Below the pieces are notes generated by a model. The model saw nothing but the letters and a program-made list of their open reading frames with translations. It was not told the origin of the DNA and ran no database searches. From Myxococcus dinghuensis (GTDB lineage: Bacteria > Myxococcota > Myxococcia > Myxococcales > Myxococcaceae), in assembly GCF_024198235.1 (NCBI RefSeq), contig NZ_JAKCFB010000008.1, positions 230,773-294,772 of the forward strand: a stretch of 64,000 bases of DNA, given 5' to 3'. Both the position numbers and the translations under genes were made by a program. Position 1 is the first letter of the stretch. Every line of letters starts with the position of its first letter. Positions 1-10,848 of the stretch are shown piece after piece.

Positions 1-61
1 AATGGTGGGAGAGCTGACGAGCGGTGAGCTGGGACAGTTGGCGACGGGGCGGTGGCCGTGA
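1..61 (+). CDS. Possible 3' end of an upstream gene (partial)
   Basis: A reading frame entering the window stays open up to a TGA at 59-61 and overlaps the GTG start of the oxygenase at 52 by ten bases. Only about 19 codons are visible and they carry no recognisable motif. Overlapping coupled genes are common in this window, so an upstream operon partner is plausible. Oxygenases of this family are often encoded beside Ada-type alkylation-repair genes, but nothing here identifies the fragment as Ada. Confidence 0.25.
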   Translation, partial: MVGELTSGELGQLATGRWP

Positions 62-801
62 CGGCGGCGGCCCGAGCGAGGAGGCCCGCGGTGTCCACGC
101 TGGACGCGCGCCTGTCGCAGGTCGACTGGAGCGCGCTGGGCGCGGAGCTGGATGCCCGGGGGTGTGCGCCCCTCCGCGGAGTGTTGACGCCCGAGGAATG
201 TACGGCCATCTCGGCGCGCTACGCGGAGGAGGCTCCCTTCCGGAGTCGGGTGGTCATGACTCGACACGGCTTCGGGCGAGGGGAGTACAAGTACTTCGCC
301 TATCCGCTCCCGGACGTGGTGACGCGATTGCGTGTGGGGCTCTATCCGGGCATCGCGCCCATCGCGAACCGCTGGAACGAGGCCATGGGCATCGACGTCC
401 GCTACCCGGGCACGCACGCGGACTACGTCCAACGGTGTCATGAGGCCGGGCAGCTCCGGCCCACGCCGCTGCTCCTCCAATACGGAGAGGGGGACTACAA
501 CTGTCTCCATCAGGACCTCTATGGCGACGAGGTCTTTCCGCTCCAGGTGGCGTTCCTGTTGTCGGAGCCCGAACGGGACTTCACCGGCGGCGAGTTCGTG
601 CTCACGGAGCAACGTCCTCGCATGCAGTCCCGCGTCGAGGTCGTGCCGCTGCGGCAGGGCGACGCCGTCGTCTTCCCCGTCCATCACCGGCCCGTGCAGG
701 GCACTCGGGGCATCTATCGCGTCAACATGCGCCACGGCGTGAGCCGTGTGCGCTCGGGACATCGCCACACCCTGGGCATCATCTTCCACGATGCGCTGTG
801 A
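52..801 (+). CDS. 2OG-Fe(II) oxygenase, damaged-DNA type (PF09859-like)
   Basis: The product (249 aa from GTG 52; a second GTG at 91 would give 236 aa) looks like the small oxygenase family named for oxidative demethylation of damaged nucleic acid (Oxygenase-NA). Visible hallmarks are an HxD iron-binding pair at His153 and Asp155 in the segment NCLHQDLYGD, a distal HH at 211-212 inside FPVHHRPVQG, and a downstream Arg that would bind 2-oxoglutarate in RVNMRHGVS. The block with FTGGEFVLTEQRP is also typical of the family. It is soluble with no signal peptide. Expected chemistry is 2OG-dependent oxidation of alkyl lesions. A possible partner gene overlaps its 5' end. Fold and family assignment are firm; the substrate is taken from the family name. 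Confidence 0.85.
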   Translation: MAVTAAARARRPAVSTLDARLSQVDWSALGAELDARGCAPLRGVLTPEECTAISARYAEEAPFRSRVVMTRHGFGRGEYKYFAYPLPDVVTRLRVGLYPGIAPIANRWNEAMGIDVRYPGTHADYVQRCHEAGQLRPTPLLLQYGEGDYNCLHQDLYGDEVFPLQVAFLLSEPERDFTGGEFVLTEQRPRMQSRVEVVPLRQGDAVVFPVHHRPVQGTRGIYRVNMRHGVSRVRSGHRHTLGIIFHDAL

Positions 802-804
802 GCC

Positions 805-825
805 GCCGAGGCATCACGCCTCGGC
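805..825. terminator. Inverted repeat between convergent genes
   Basis: GCCGAGGC and GCCTCGGC form a perfect 8-bp stem with a 5-base loop, four bases after the oxygenase stop and 32 bases before the end of the opposing permease gene. There is no T-run on either side. This suits a bidirectional terminator or transcript 3' end in a GC-rich genome, but termination is inferred. Confidence 0.5.
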
Positions 826-856
826 GTGCCGGGGTGCTCCGTCGCGGGAGGTCCCC

Positions 857-3289
857 TCAGTCCGCTCGGAGCGAGACGGCGGGTGAGACACGAGCGGCTC
901 GGCGCGCGGGGATGAAGATGGCGAGGGCGGCTACCGCGACGAGCAGGAGGGGAACGAGGGCATAGGTGAGCGGGTCGGTGGCTGGGACGCCCCCGAGCAG
1001 GTGGGTGAGCGCGCGGCTGGCGGTGACGGAGAGCCCCAGCCCGACGACGAGCCCCACGAGGGTCAGGCCGAGATAGCGCGACAGGACCAGGCCGGTGACC
1101 TGATGGACCCGGGCGCCGAGGGCCAGGCGGATGCCCATCTCCCGCGTGCGTCGGGACACGACATGGGTCACGACGCCATAGAGGCCCACCGCGGCCAGGG
1201 CCATCGCGGTCGCCGCGAAGATGCCGACCAGCAGGAGGTAGAAGCGCAGCGGCGCCACCGTTCCGTCCACCACCGAGGAGAGCGTGCGCACGTTGCCGAG
1301 CGCGAGGCGCGGGTCGAGCGCGCGGAGCTCGTCGCGCACCGCCCCCGCCAGCGTGAGTGGGTTTCCGGAGGTTCGCAGCACGAGCGTCATGCTGGTTCCG
1401 CGAGCCTGCTCGTAGGGGACGTACACCTCGGGGACCGCGGGCGCGGCCAGCCCGTCGATGGCCATGTCCTCCACCACTCCGACCACGCGGCCACCGAAGT
1501 TCCCGTTGCCCCAGTTCATCGTCGTGTCCAGCGTGCGCCCCAGGACGGGCTCGCCTGGCCAGAACCGACGGGCCGCCTCCGCGTTGACCAGCACCGCGCG
1601 ACCTCCGGCACCTCGGTCCTCGGACGTCAGGCCGCGGCCGTCGAGCACCTTCACGCGCAGCGCCTCCAGCGCACCTGGGGTGACGATGCGTACGCTGGCT
1701 TGCCAGGGGATGGCGTCCGGTGCCATGGGGCGGGCCGGGTCCTTCACCTCGAGCAGCATCTTTCCGCCGTCCATCGGGAGGCCCGCGATGGCGCCAGCGC
1801 TCTCCACTCCGGGGAGGCCACGGAGTCTCGACAGGAGCTGGTCGTGGAACGCCAAGGGCGAGGCGGAGCCGATGGGATACCGATTGGGCGGCAGGTCGAG
1901 CCGCAGGGTGAGGACGCCGTCGGGCTGGAAGCCGGGGTCGACACCGCGCAGCGTGACGAAGCTGCGCAACAACAGGCCCGCGCTGACCAGCAGCACCACC
2001 GCGATCGCCGTCTCTCCGATGATGAGCAGCGAGTGGGTCCGGTGGTGGAGGGCACTGCCGCCAGCCCCCGTTCCGGCGATGCGCAGCCCTCGCCCCAGGT
2101 CCAGGCGGGTCGAGACGAGCGCGGGCACGAGGCCCGCCATCAGCAAGGTGAGCACCGAGACGCCGACGGTGAATGCCAGCACGTCTCCATCGACGGCGAC
2201 CTCGTCGAGGCGAGGGATGTCGCGGGGGCCCAGCGCGACCAACACATCCAACGCCCACATCGACACGAGCAGCCCCGTGGCGCCACCCACGAGGGCGAGC
2301 ACCCCTGTCTCCACGAGCAGCTCGCGCGCCAGCCTGCCGCGACTCGCGCCCAGCGCGAGACGGATGGACAGGTCTCCCTCGCGGGAGGCGGCGCGCGCCA
2401 GCAACAGGTGGGTGAGGTTCGCGCATGCGATGAGCAGCACGAAGCCGACCGCTCCCGTGAGCATCAACAGTGATGGACGCGACGGCCCCAGCAAGACGTC
2501 CCGCAGGGCTTCCACCCTCGCGCCCAGGTTCGTGTTGGTCTTCGGGTAGCTGTCCGCGAGGTTCCTCGCGACCGTGGACACCTCCTCGCGCGCCTGCTCC
2601 AGCGTGACTCCCGGTGACAGTCGCCCATAGACCTCCAGCCAGTGCGCGCCCCGCGACTCCGGGCTCGTCATCGACTCGTCCCAGGTGAGGGGCGTCCACA
2701 GCTCCGCGTGCGCCGGGAAGTCGAAGCCCTCGGCGGTGACGCCCACCACGGTGAAGGGCTCTGGCGCGCCGAGGTTCAGCGTGCGCCCGACGATGTCCGA
2801 CCTCCCTCCGAAGCGGCGCTGCCACAGGGCATGGGAGAGGACCGCCACCTTGGGGGCGCCCGGCAACCCATCTTCCGGGTGGAATGCGCGCCCGAGCTGG
2901 ATGCGAGGTCCGAGCACCTGGAAGAAGTCCGCGGTGACGAGGCCCGCCTGTCGCTTCTCCGGCGAGGGTTCCATGCTGTCCGCGCCGAGCGTCACCTCCG
3001 TGGACGTCGCGGCCGTCAGTCCCACGAAGGAGCGCGTCTGCTCCCGCAAGTCGGCCAGGTCCGGGGGCGACGTGGGTCCGGGCCCTCGCTGCCCCACGCT
3101 GTACAGCCGCACGAGGCGCGCGTCGTCGTGCATGGGCAGCGGTCGCAGCAGCACCGTGCGGACCACGCTGAAGATGGCGACGTTCGCGCCGATGCCGAGC
3201 GCGAGGGTGGCCACCGCGACCAGCGTGAAGGTCGGGCCTCGCCCCAACCTGCGCAGCGCGTGACGGACGTCCTGGAGGAGAGAGTCCAT
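857..3289 (-). CDS. ADOP-type duplicated ABC permease (MacB/FtsX family)
   Basis: This 810-aa membrane protein has the layout of the acidobacterial duplicated orphan permeases: two MacB_PCD/FtsX units in tandem. A first TM helix near residues 20-42 is followed by a large periplasmic domain (about 45-270) and three helices (about 285-420); the pattern repeats with a helix near 455 and a last group of helices in the final 120 residues. The start was placed at ATG 3289 (MDSLLQDVRHAL), the normal family beginning, although the frame stays open 39 codons further upstream. No ATPase gene adjoins it, as expected for an orphan. Family members are annotated as macrolide or lipoprotein exporters, but substrates are unknown. 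Confidence 0.88.
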   Translation of the reverse strand: MDSLLQDVRHALRRLGRGPTFTLVAVATLALGIGANVAIFSVVRTVLLRPLPMHDDARLVRLYSVGQRGPGPTSPPDLADLREQTRSFVGLTAATSTEVTLGADSMEPSPEKRQAGLVTADFFQVLGPRIQLGRAFHPEDGLPGAPKVAVLSHALWQRRFGGRSDIVGRTLNLGAPEPFTVVGVTAEGFDFPAHAELWTPLTWDESMTSPESRGAHWLEVYGRLSPGVTLEQAREEVSTVARNLADSYPKTNTNLGARVEALRDVLLGPSRPSLLMLTGAVGFVLLIACANLTHLLLARAASREGDLSIRLALGASRGRLARELLVETGVLALVGGATGLLVSMWALDVLVALGPRDIPRLDEVAVDGDVLAFTVGVSVLTLLMAGLVPALVSTRLDLGRGLRIAGTGAGGSALHHRTHSLLIIGETAIAVVLLVSAGLLLRSFVTLRGVDPGFQPDGVLTLRLDLPPNRYPIGSASPLAFHDQLLSRLRGLPGVESAGAIAGLPMDGGKMLLEVKDPARPMAPDAIPWQASVRIVTPGALEALRVKVLDGRGLTSEDRGAGGRAVLVNAEAARRFWPGEPVLGRTLDTTMNWGNGNFGGRVVGVVEDMAIDGLAAPAVPEVYVPYEQARGTSMTLVLRTSGNPLTLAGAVRDELRALDPRLALGNVRTLSSVVDGTVAPLRFYLLLVGIFAATAMALAAVGLYGVVTHVVSRRTREMGIRLALGARVHQVTGLVLSRYLGLTLVGLVVGLGLSVTASRALTHLLGGVPATDPLTYALVPLLLVAVAALAIFIPARRAARVSPAVSLRAD

Positions 3290-3452
3290 GGTGCGTGACC
3301 CGAGAGCATGGGGCATGCCACGGAGTCCGCGAAAGCTCCGACAGTCGTGCGGGTCGAAGTCCAGCGCACGCTCCCTGTTCGCTGTTGGGACGCGTGCTTC
3401 CCGCAAGCGAACAACCGCGTCCCTGTGATGGCGGGGCGCGGCGTGGCGCTGT

Positions 3453-3872
3453 TCAGGGGCGCGACGTCGGAGTGGCCGGGTCTCGGCGGATGTAGGCGAT
3501 CGCGGTGCCGTGCGCGACGAGGCGCGCCCGGGTGTCGAGGACCTTCACTTCATAGTTTCCGACGCGGCCACCGCGTTGGAGTTCCCGTGCCTCCGCGACG
3601 ATGTCCCCGGCCTCGGGGACCGCGACGAAGGCGAGGTTCATCTGCACGCCTGCGGCCCGGTCGGGGTACGTGTTGCAGGCGACGGCGAAGGCGATATCCG
3701 CGCTCGCCATGATGATGCCGCCATGCAGGGTGCCGATGCCGTTGCGGCATTGCCCCGTCGCGGGAACCCGCACGCGGGCGAAGCCTCGTTCGACCGCATC
3801 GAGTTGCATGGCGAGGTTTCGCGCCAGCTCATCGTGGGCGAAGTAGGCGTGGCCGTGCTCTTCGGGCTTCAT
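3453..3872 (-). CDS. PaaI-family hotdog thioesterase
   Basis: The 139-aa product has the hotdog thioesterase signature, NGIGTLHGGIIM, in which the HGG turn precedes the long helix that carries the catalytic acidic residue (ASAD). The length is standard for single-domain PaaI/YdiI-like acyl-CoA thioesterases. ATG 3872 was chosen because the upstream extension of 67 residues is arginine- and proline-rich noise that runs through the divergent promoter region. The gene diverges from the GlxA-type regulator that starts at 4100, so the regulator could act here, but no site is evident. The acyl-CoA substrate cannot be inferred. Confidence 0.82.
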   Translation of the reverse strand: MKPEEHGHAYFAHDELARNLAMQLDAVERGFARVRVPATGQCRNGIGTLHGGIIMASADIAFAVACNTYPDRAAGVQMNLAFVAVPEAGDIVAEARELQRGGRVGNYEVKVLDTRARLVAHGTAIAYIRRDPATPTSRP

Positions 3873-4099
3873 GAGGGACTCCTGGATGTCGGGTGGGCAC
3901 CTGGCGGGAGGACTCGCCGCTCGATGCGATGAAGGTACCCAGGTCGAGCGAGGCCCGACATGCTCATCGCGGACAAAGACATGTCGGAAGGGGACACGCA
4001 GGGGGTGGACCGCGCGCGAGCGAGCGGTCGTGCACATGGCGCCGGACGCCGCCACGCGGGTGTTTCCTTCCACCCGACTTCACGATTCAATCCAGGGGC

Positions 4100-5083
4100 A
4101 TGCGTGTCTTTCGGGTCGCCATCTGCCTCTATCCAGGCGTCTGGGCCAGCAGCGCGCACCTCGCCGCGGACGTCTGCACGATTGGGCGGATGCTGCTCCG
4201 GCCTCGCGAGGAGTCCTCCCTGCGGTTTGCCTTCATCGCGGCGCAGCCCGTCATCGAGGCGGCGTCGGGGCAGCGGCTCCAGGCCGAGCCCCTGGTCGAG
4301 GGGGCGTCACCCGCTGTTCCGCAGGCGGAGCTGGTGGTCCTGCCCTCGCTGAGTGGCGCGGCGCTGCGCCCGGGCGTGGCGGTGGCCCTCGCGCCCTGGC
4401 TGCGGGCCCAGGCGAAGGGGGGCGCGCGGATGCTGGCGCTCACGACGGGGAGCTGGGTGCTCGCGGACGCGGGGCTGCTCCAGGGGGAGCTGGCGACGAC
4501 CCATTGGGCCTTCGTGTCGCGCAGCGAGAGCCAGTACCCGAGCACGCAATGGATGGCGGAGCGCCGCTACACGATGAGCCGGGACGGGCAGTTCCTGACG
4601 GCGCAGAACGCGTCCGCGGGGACCCTGCTCATCTGTCATGTGCTCCGTCAGCGCTTCGGAGCGATGTTCGGCGATCGGGTCTTCAGCTCCGCGCTGGGCG
4701 AAGACGACGCGCTCTTTCGCGCGCCCGTGCTCGCGTTGGCGTCGACCCGTGCCCACGGTGACGCCGCCATCCTCCGGGTGCAGGAGCGGCTCGAGACCCA
4801 TCCCCAGGAGACCCTGGAGTCCGTCTCGCGCTTCGCGGCGATGAGCCCGCGGCACCTCCGGAGGCGCTTCAAGGCCGCGACGGGAATCACCGTGCAGCAG
4901 TACCTGCGGCATCTGCGTGAGGAGCAGGGCAAGCGCTTGTTGCGCGGAGGGGGGCTCGGGATCGCCGAGGTCGCGGCCGAGCTCGGTTACGCGGATGCCG
5001 CGGCGTTCTCCTCGGCGTTCAAGAAGTGGACGGGGATGTCGCCCCGGTCGTATCGCGAGAAGGCAGGTTCCATGTCAGGGTGA
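4100..5083 (+). CDS. GlxA-family transcriptional regulator (DJ-1/PfpI + AraC)
   Basis: The 327-aa product has an N-terminal DJ-1/PfpI-like domain (about residues 1-190) and a C-terminal AraC/XylS double helix-turn-helix (about 220-320; motifs RHLRRRFKAATG, GYADAAAFSSAFKKWTGMSP). This is the GlxA/FtrA architecture. The nucleophile elbow reads LTTGSWVLA where active relatives have a Cys before TG, so the amidase-like domain probably only senses a ligand. ATG 4100 was chosen because the family begins at this beta-strand (VAICLYPG). A purine-rich stretch precedes the ATG. It lies 21 bases upstream of glutaminase on the same strand and may be cotranscribed with it. Regulation of glutamine or amide metabolism is inference. 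Confidence 0.85.
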   Translation: MRVFRVAICLYPGVWASSAHLAADVCTIGRMLLRPREESSLRFAFIAAQPVIEAASGQRLQAEPLVEGASPAVPQAELVVLPSLSGAALRPGVAVALAPWLRAQAKGGARMLALTTGSWVLADAGLLQGELATTHWAFVSRSESQYPSTQWMAERRYTMSRDGQFLTAQNASAGTLLICHVLRQRFGAMFGDRVFSSALGEDDALFRAPVLALASTRAHGDAAILRVQERLETHPQETLESVSRFAAMSPRHLRRRFKAATGITVQQYLRHLREEQGKRLLRGGGLGIAEVAAELGYADAAAFSSAFKKWTGMSPRSYREKAGSMSG

Positions 5084-5104
5084 GTGGTGTGAGGGTTGCT
5101 CGCG

Positions 5105-6019
5105 ATGCATGACTTCCAGGTGGTCCTGGACGAGGTGATGACTGCGGTCCGGCCGGTCGTGGGGCAGGGCCGTGTGGCCCAGTACATTCCCGCGCTCGCG
5201 GCGGTGGACCCCACGCGTTTCGGCATGGCGCTGGCCACGGTGGATGGCCGGCTGTACGGCGTGGGGGACTGGCGGATGCCGTTCTCCATCCAGAGCATCT
5301 CGAAGGTCTTCGTGCTGGCGATGACGCTGGCGCGGGATGGGGACGCGCTGTGGCGCAGGGTGGGGAAGGAGCCCTCGGGCAACCCGTTCAATTCCCTGGT
5401 GCAGCTCGAGTACGAGCAGGGTGTGCCGCGCAATCCGTTCATCAACGCGGGCGCGCTCGTCATCACGGACCGGCTGCTGAGCCTGACGGGAGACTCGCGT
5501 GGCGCGGTGCGCGAGTTCCTCCGCGCGGAGAGCGGGAACCCCGCCGTGGATTTCGACCCGGTGGTCGCCGCGTCGGAGGCCGAGCATGGCCATCGAAACG
5601 CCGCGTTGGCGCACTTCATGGCGAGCTACGGCAACATCGAGAACCCGGTGCCTCGGGTACTGGAGCACTACTTCTGGCAGTGCTCGCTGTCGATGAGCTG
5701 CGCGGACCTCGCGCGCGCGTGTGGTGTCCTTGCTCGCCACGGCGAGCGTGCCAATGGCGAACGGCTCCTGACGCGCAGCCAGGCCAAGCAGATGAACGCG
5801 GTGATGCTCACCTGCGGCACCTACGACGCCGCGGGGGAGTTCGCCTATCGCGTCGGCCTCCCCGGGAAGAGTGGTGTCGGTGGCGGCATCATCGCCGTGA
5901 TTCCGAACGTCTGTGGTCTGTGTGTCTGGAGTCCAGGGCTCGATGCCCACGGCAACTCCGTGGCCGGTGTCGAGGCGCTGGACCGGTTCACGACCCTGAC
6001 GGGCCTCTCTGTGTTCTGA
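5105..6019 (+). CDS. glsA: Glutaminase A
   Basis: The 304-aa product matches the serine-dependent glutaminase family (glutamine to glutamate plus ammonia). The beta-lactamase-like catalytic Ser-Lys pair is visible as S64-I-S-K67 in PFSIQSISKVF. Substrate-pocket segments NPFNSLVQLEY and NPFINAGALV, the YGNIENPVPRVLEHYF stretch and the C-terminal GKSGVGGGI loop are all intact. Length is normal. A TTG nine bases upstream could also start the frame; ATG 5105 with GAGGG ahead of it is preferred. It is cytoplasmic and directly follows the GlxA-type regulator, a plausible controller. Confidence 0.93.
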   Translation: MHDFQVVLDEVMTAVRPVVGQGRVAQYIPALAAVDPTRFGMALATVDGRLYGVGDWRMPFSIQSISKVFVLAMTLARDGDALWRRVGKEPSGNPFNSLVQLEYEQGVPRNPFINAGALVITDRLLSLTGDSRGAVREFLRAESGNPAVDFDPVVAASEAEHGHRNAALAHFMASYGNIENPVPRVLEHYFWQCSLSMSCADLARACGVLARHGERANGERLLTRSQAKQMNAVMLTCGTYDAAGEFAYRVGLPGKSGVGGGIIAVIPNVCGLCVWSPGLDAHGNSVAGVEALDRFTTLTGLSVF

Positions 6020-6040
6020 GTCTCGGCGGTCGAAGACGAA

Positions 6041-6077
6041 CCGGTCCTCGCGAAGAAACGCTTCCGCCGAGGACCGG
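6041..6077 (+). terminator. Hairpin downstream of glsA
   Basis: CCGGTCCTCG (6041-6050) and CGAGGACCGG (6068-6077) form a perfect 10-bp stem with a 17-base loop, 21 bases after the glutaminase stop. It is followed by a pyrimidine-rich CTCCCTCCTCCC tract rather than a pure T-run. It also marks the point where coding sequence gives way to the repeat array. Confidence 0.6.
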
Positions 6078-6147
6078 CTCCCTCCTCCCGACCTTCCCGC
6101 CCGAGCCGTTCACTCCAGGAGCCGTTCCCCCGCTCCTCTCGTCGCCC

Positions 6148-6970
6148 GTCCAACCCGCCCGTCCTGCGTGCTGCTCGTCCCTGCGTCCCGCCCTGTCCGA
6201 CCCGCCGCCCCGTCCTGCGTGCTGCTCGTCCCTGCATCCCGCCCTGTCCGACCCGCCGCCCCGTCCTGCGTGCTGCTCGTCCCTGCGTCCCGCCCTGTCC
6301 GACCCGCCGCCCTGTACTGCCGCGTCCCGCGTGCTGCTCGTGCCGCGTGCTACCCCGTTCGACCCGCCGCCCTGTCCTGCGTCCAGCCCCTGCGCGCTGC
6401 TCGTTCTGCGTGCTGCCCCGTCCGACCCGCCGCCTTGTACCGCCCCGTCCTGCGTCCAGCCCTTGCGTGCTGCTCGTTCTGCGTGCTGCCCCGTCCGACC
6501 CGCCGCCCTGTACCGCCCCGTCCTGCGTCCAGCCCTTGCGTGCTGCTCGTTCTGCGTGCTGCCCCGTCCGACCCGCCGCCCTGTACCGCCCCGTCCTGCG
6601 TCCAGCCCCTGCGCGCTGCTCGTTCTGCGTGCTGCCCCGTCCGACCCGCCGCCCTGTACCGCCCCGTCCTGCGTCCAGCCCCTGCGTGCTGCTCGTTCTG
6701 TGTGCTGCCCCGTCCGACCCGCCGCCCTGTACTGCCGCGTCCCGCGTGCTGCTCGTTCCGCGTGCTGCCCCGTCCGACCCGCCGCCCATGCCACGTGCTG
6801 CTTGTCCTGCGTCCCGCCCGTCCGACCCGCCGCCCATGCCACGTGCTGCTTGTCCTGCGTCCCGCCCGTCCGACCCGCCGCCCCATCCTGCGTGCCGCCA
6901 GTTCTGCGTCCCGCTCTGCCCGTCCGACCCGCCGCCCGTCCTGCCCCGCCGTGCTGCCCGTCCCGCCCCA
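6148..6970. repeat. Minisatellite-like tandem array with GACCCGCCGCC core
   Basis: The 11-base core GACCCGCCGCC occurs 13 times, starting at 6199, 6250, 6301, 6361, 6424, 6497, 6570, 6643, 6716, 6776, 6824, 6872 and 6926. The spacings are 51, 51, 60, 63, 73, 73, 73, 73, 60, 48, 48 and 54 bases. The four 73-base units and the three 51-base units are nearly identical internally (words such as CGTCCTGCGT, GTGCTGCTCGT, CTGCCCCGTCC). Adenine is very rare on the plus strand. All frames are open in parts because the composition lacks stop codons, but the 73-base period shifts frame with every unit, so a protein repeat is unlikely. No gene lies between 6020 and 7175. Function is unknown. Confidence 0.9.
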
Positions 6971-7175
6971 TTCGCCCGAGCCGTGTCGGTTCCTCACCGT
7001 CGCGCCTCGTCGAGGCAGCACATAGCAGGGCGCGTGCCGCGCGCGGCGCGACGGTACACTCCAGCACTTACAGGGACTTGCGAGGATCCTCGCGTCCTCG
7101 TGACCCTCTCGTCCGGTAAGAAGTCGGGTCGACTCACTCCGGAATAGGGCGAGCCAGGCCGAAGGTTGACCATCG

Positions 7176-7550
7176 ATGCCCATCAAGACCCAGCGCTGGT
7201 GTTCCCCCATGGGGCTCGATGCCGGTCTTCGCGTGCTCGTCTGCCGCTACCGCCCGCGAGGGTTGCCCAAGTCGCAGGAGACCTGGGACGTGTGGCACCG
7301 GGAGCTGGCGCCGAGCCCGGAACTCTTCGACGCCTTCTACGGCAAGGGCCGCACCCCCATCACCCTGGACGCCTACCGCGAGCGGTACATCCAGGAGATG
7401 CAGGCCCAGCAGGCGCTCATCGCGGAGCTCGCGGCGCGCGTGGACCGGGGCGAGACGGTGACGCTGCTGTGCTCGCGCGACTGCATCCTCGAGCAGGTGT
7501 GCCACCGCAGCATCCTCGCCGGGCTCATCGAAGCCGCCCGGCGCAAGTAA
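7176..7550 (+). CDS. DUF488 family protein
   Basis: The 124-aa product resembles the small DUF488/YeaO group: a short N-terminal strand with VLVCRYRPRGLPKS, a central WHRELAPSPELFDAFYGKG segment (family members have a similar WxxxLAPSxELxxxF motif), a Tyr/Arg-rich helix, and a terminal alpha/beta part with TVTLLCSRDC. Family members are uncharacterised, cytoplasmic and usually 115-130 aa, so this one is full length. ATG 7176 is the first start with family-like sequence after it. It stands alone between the repeat array and the convergent RND operon. Confidence 0.75.
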   Translation: MPIKTQRWCSPMGLDAGLRVLVCRYRPRGLPKSQETWDVWHRELAPSPELFDAFYGKGRTPITLDAYRERYIQEMQAQQALIAELAARVDRGETVTLLCSRDCILEQVCHRSILAGLIEAARRK

Positions 7551-7556
7551 CGACGA

Positions 7557-7605
7557 AGGCACCGCCGGGTGGGCGAGGGGAGGACCCTCGCGCCCGACGG
7601 TGCCT
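7557..7605. terminator. Bidirectional hairpin between DUF488 gene and RND operon
   Basis: A long interrupted inverted repeat: AGGCACCG (7557-7564) pairs with CGGTGCCT (7598-7605), and the inner CGGG and GCGAGGG arms pair with CCCTCGC and CCCG around a short GAGGA loop. It fills most of the 73-base gap between convergent genes and has no T-run, so use by either side is inferred. Confidence 0.6.
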
Positions 7606-7623
7606 CGCGGTGAAGCAGCGGCC

Positions 7624-10770
<3,147 letters not shown>

Positions 10771-10848
10771 GGCTTCAGGCCCTCAATCTGGTGGGGGACC
10801 CAGGCCTCTCGCGCGCGGCGCGTGCGAGGCCCGGGGCCCGTGCCTGCT

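Noticed and set aside
714..2825. Long open frame opposite in frame to the ABC permease (703 codons)
   Set aside because: Arg/Pro/Ala-rich product without family motifs, overlapping a well-supported permease on the same strand; a composition shadow.
6148..6970. The tandem array as a CRISPR
   Set aside because: Units follow each other with no unique spacers of constant size, spacing varies from 48 to 73, and there are no cas genes.
5350..7119. Long plus-strand frame across glsA and the repeat array, and minus-strand frames across the same array
   Set aside because: The array lacks stop codons by composition and all frames stay open in parts; the 73-base unit shifts frame with each copy, and the upstream part overlaps glsA out of frame.
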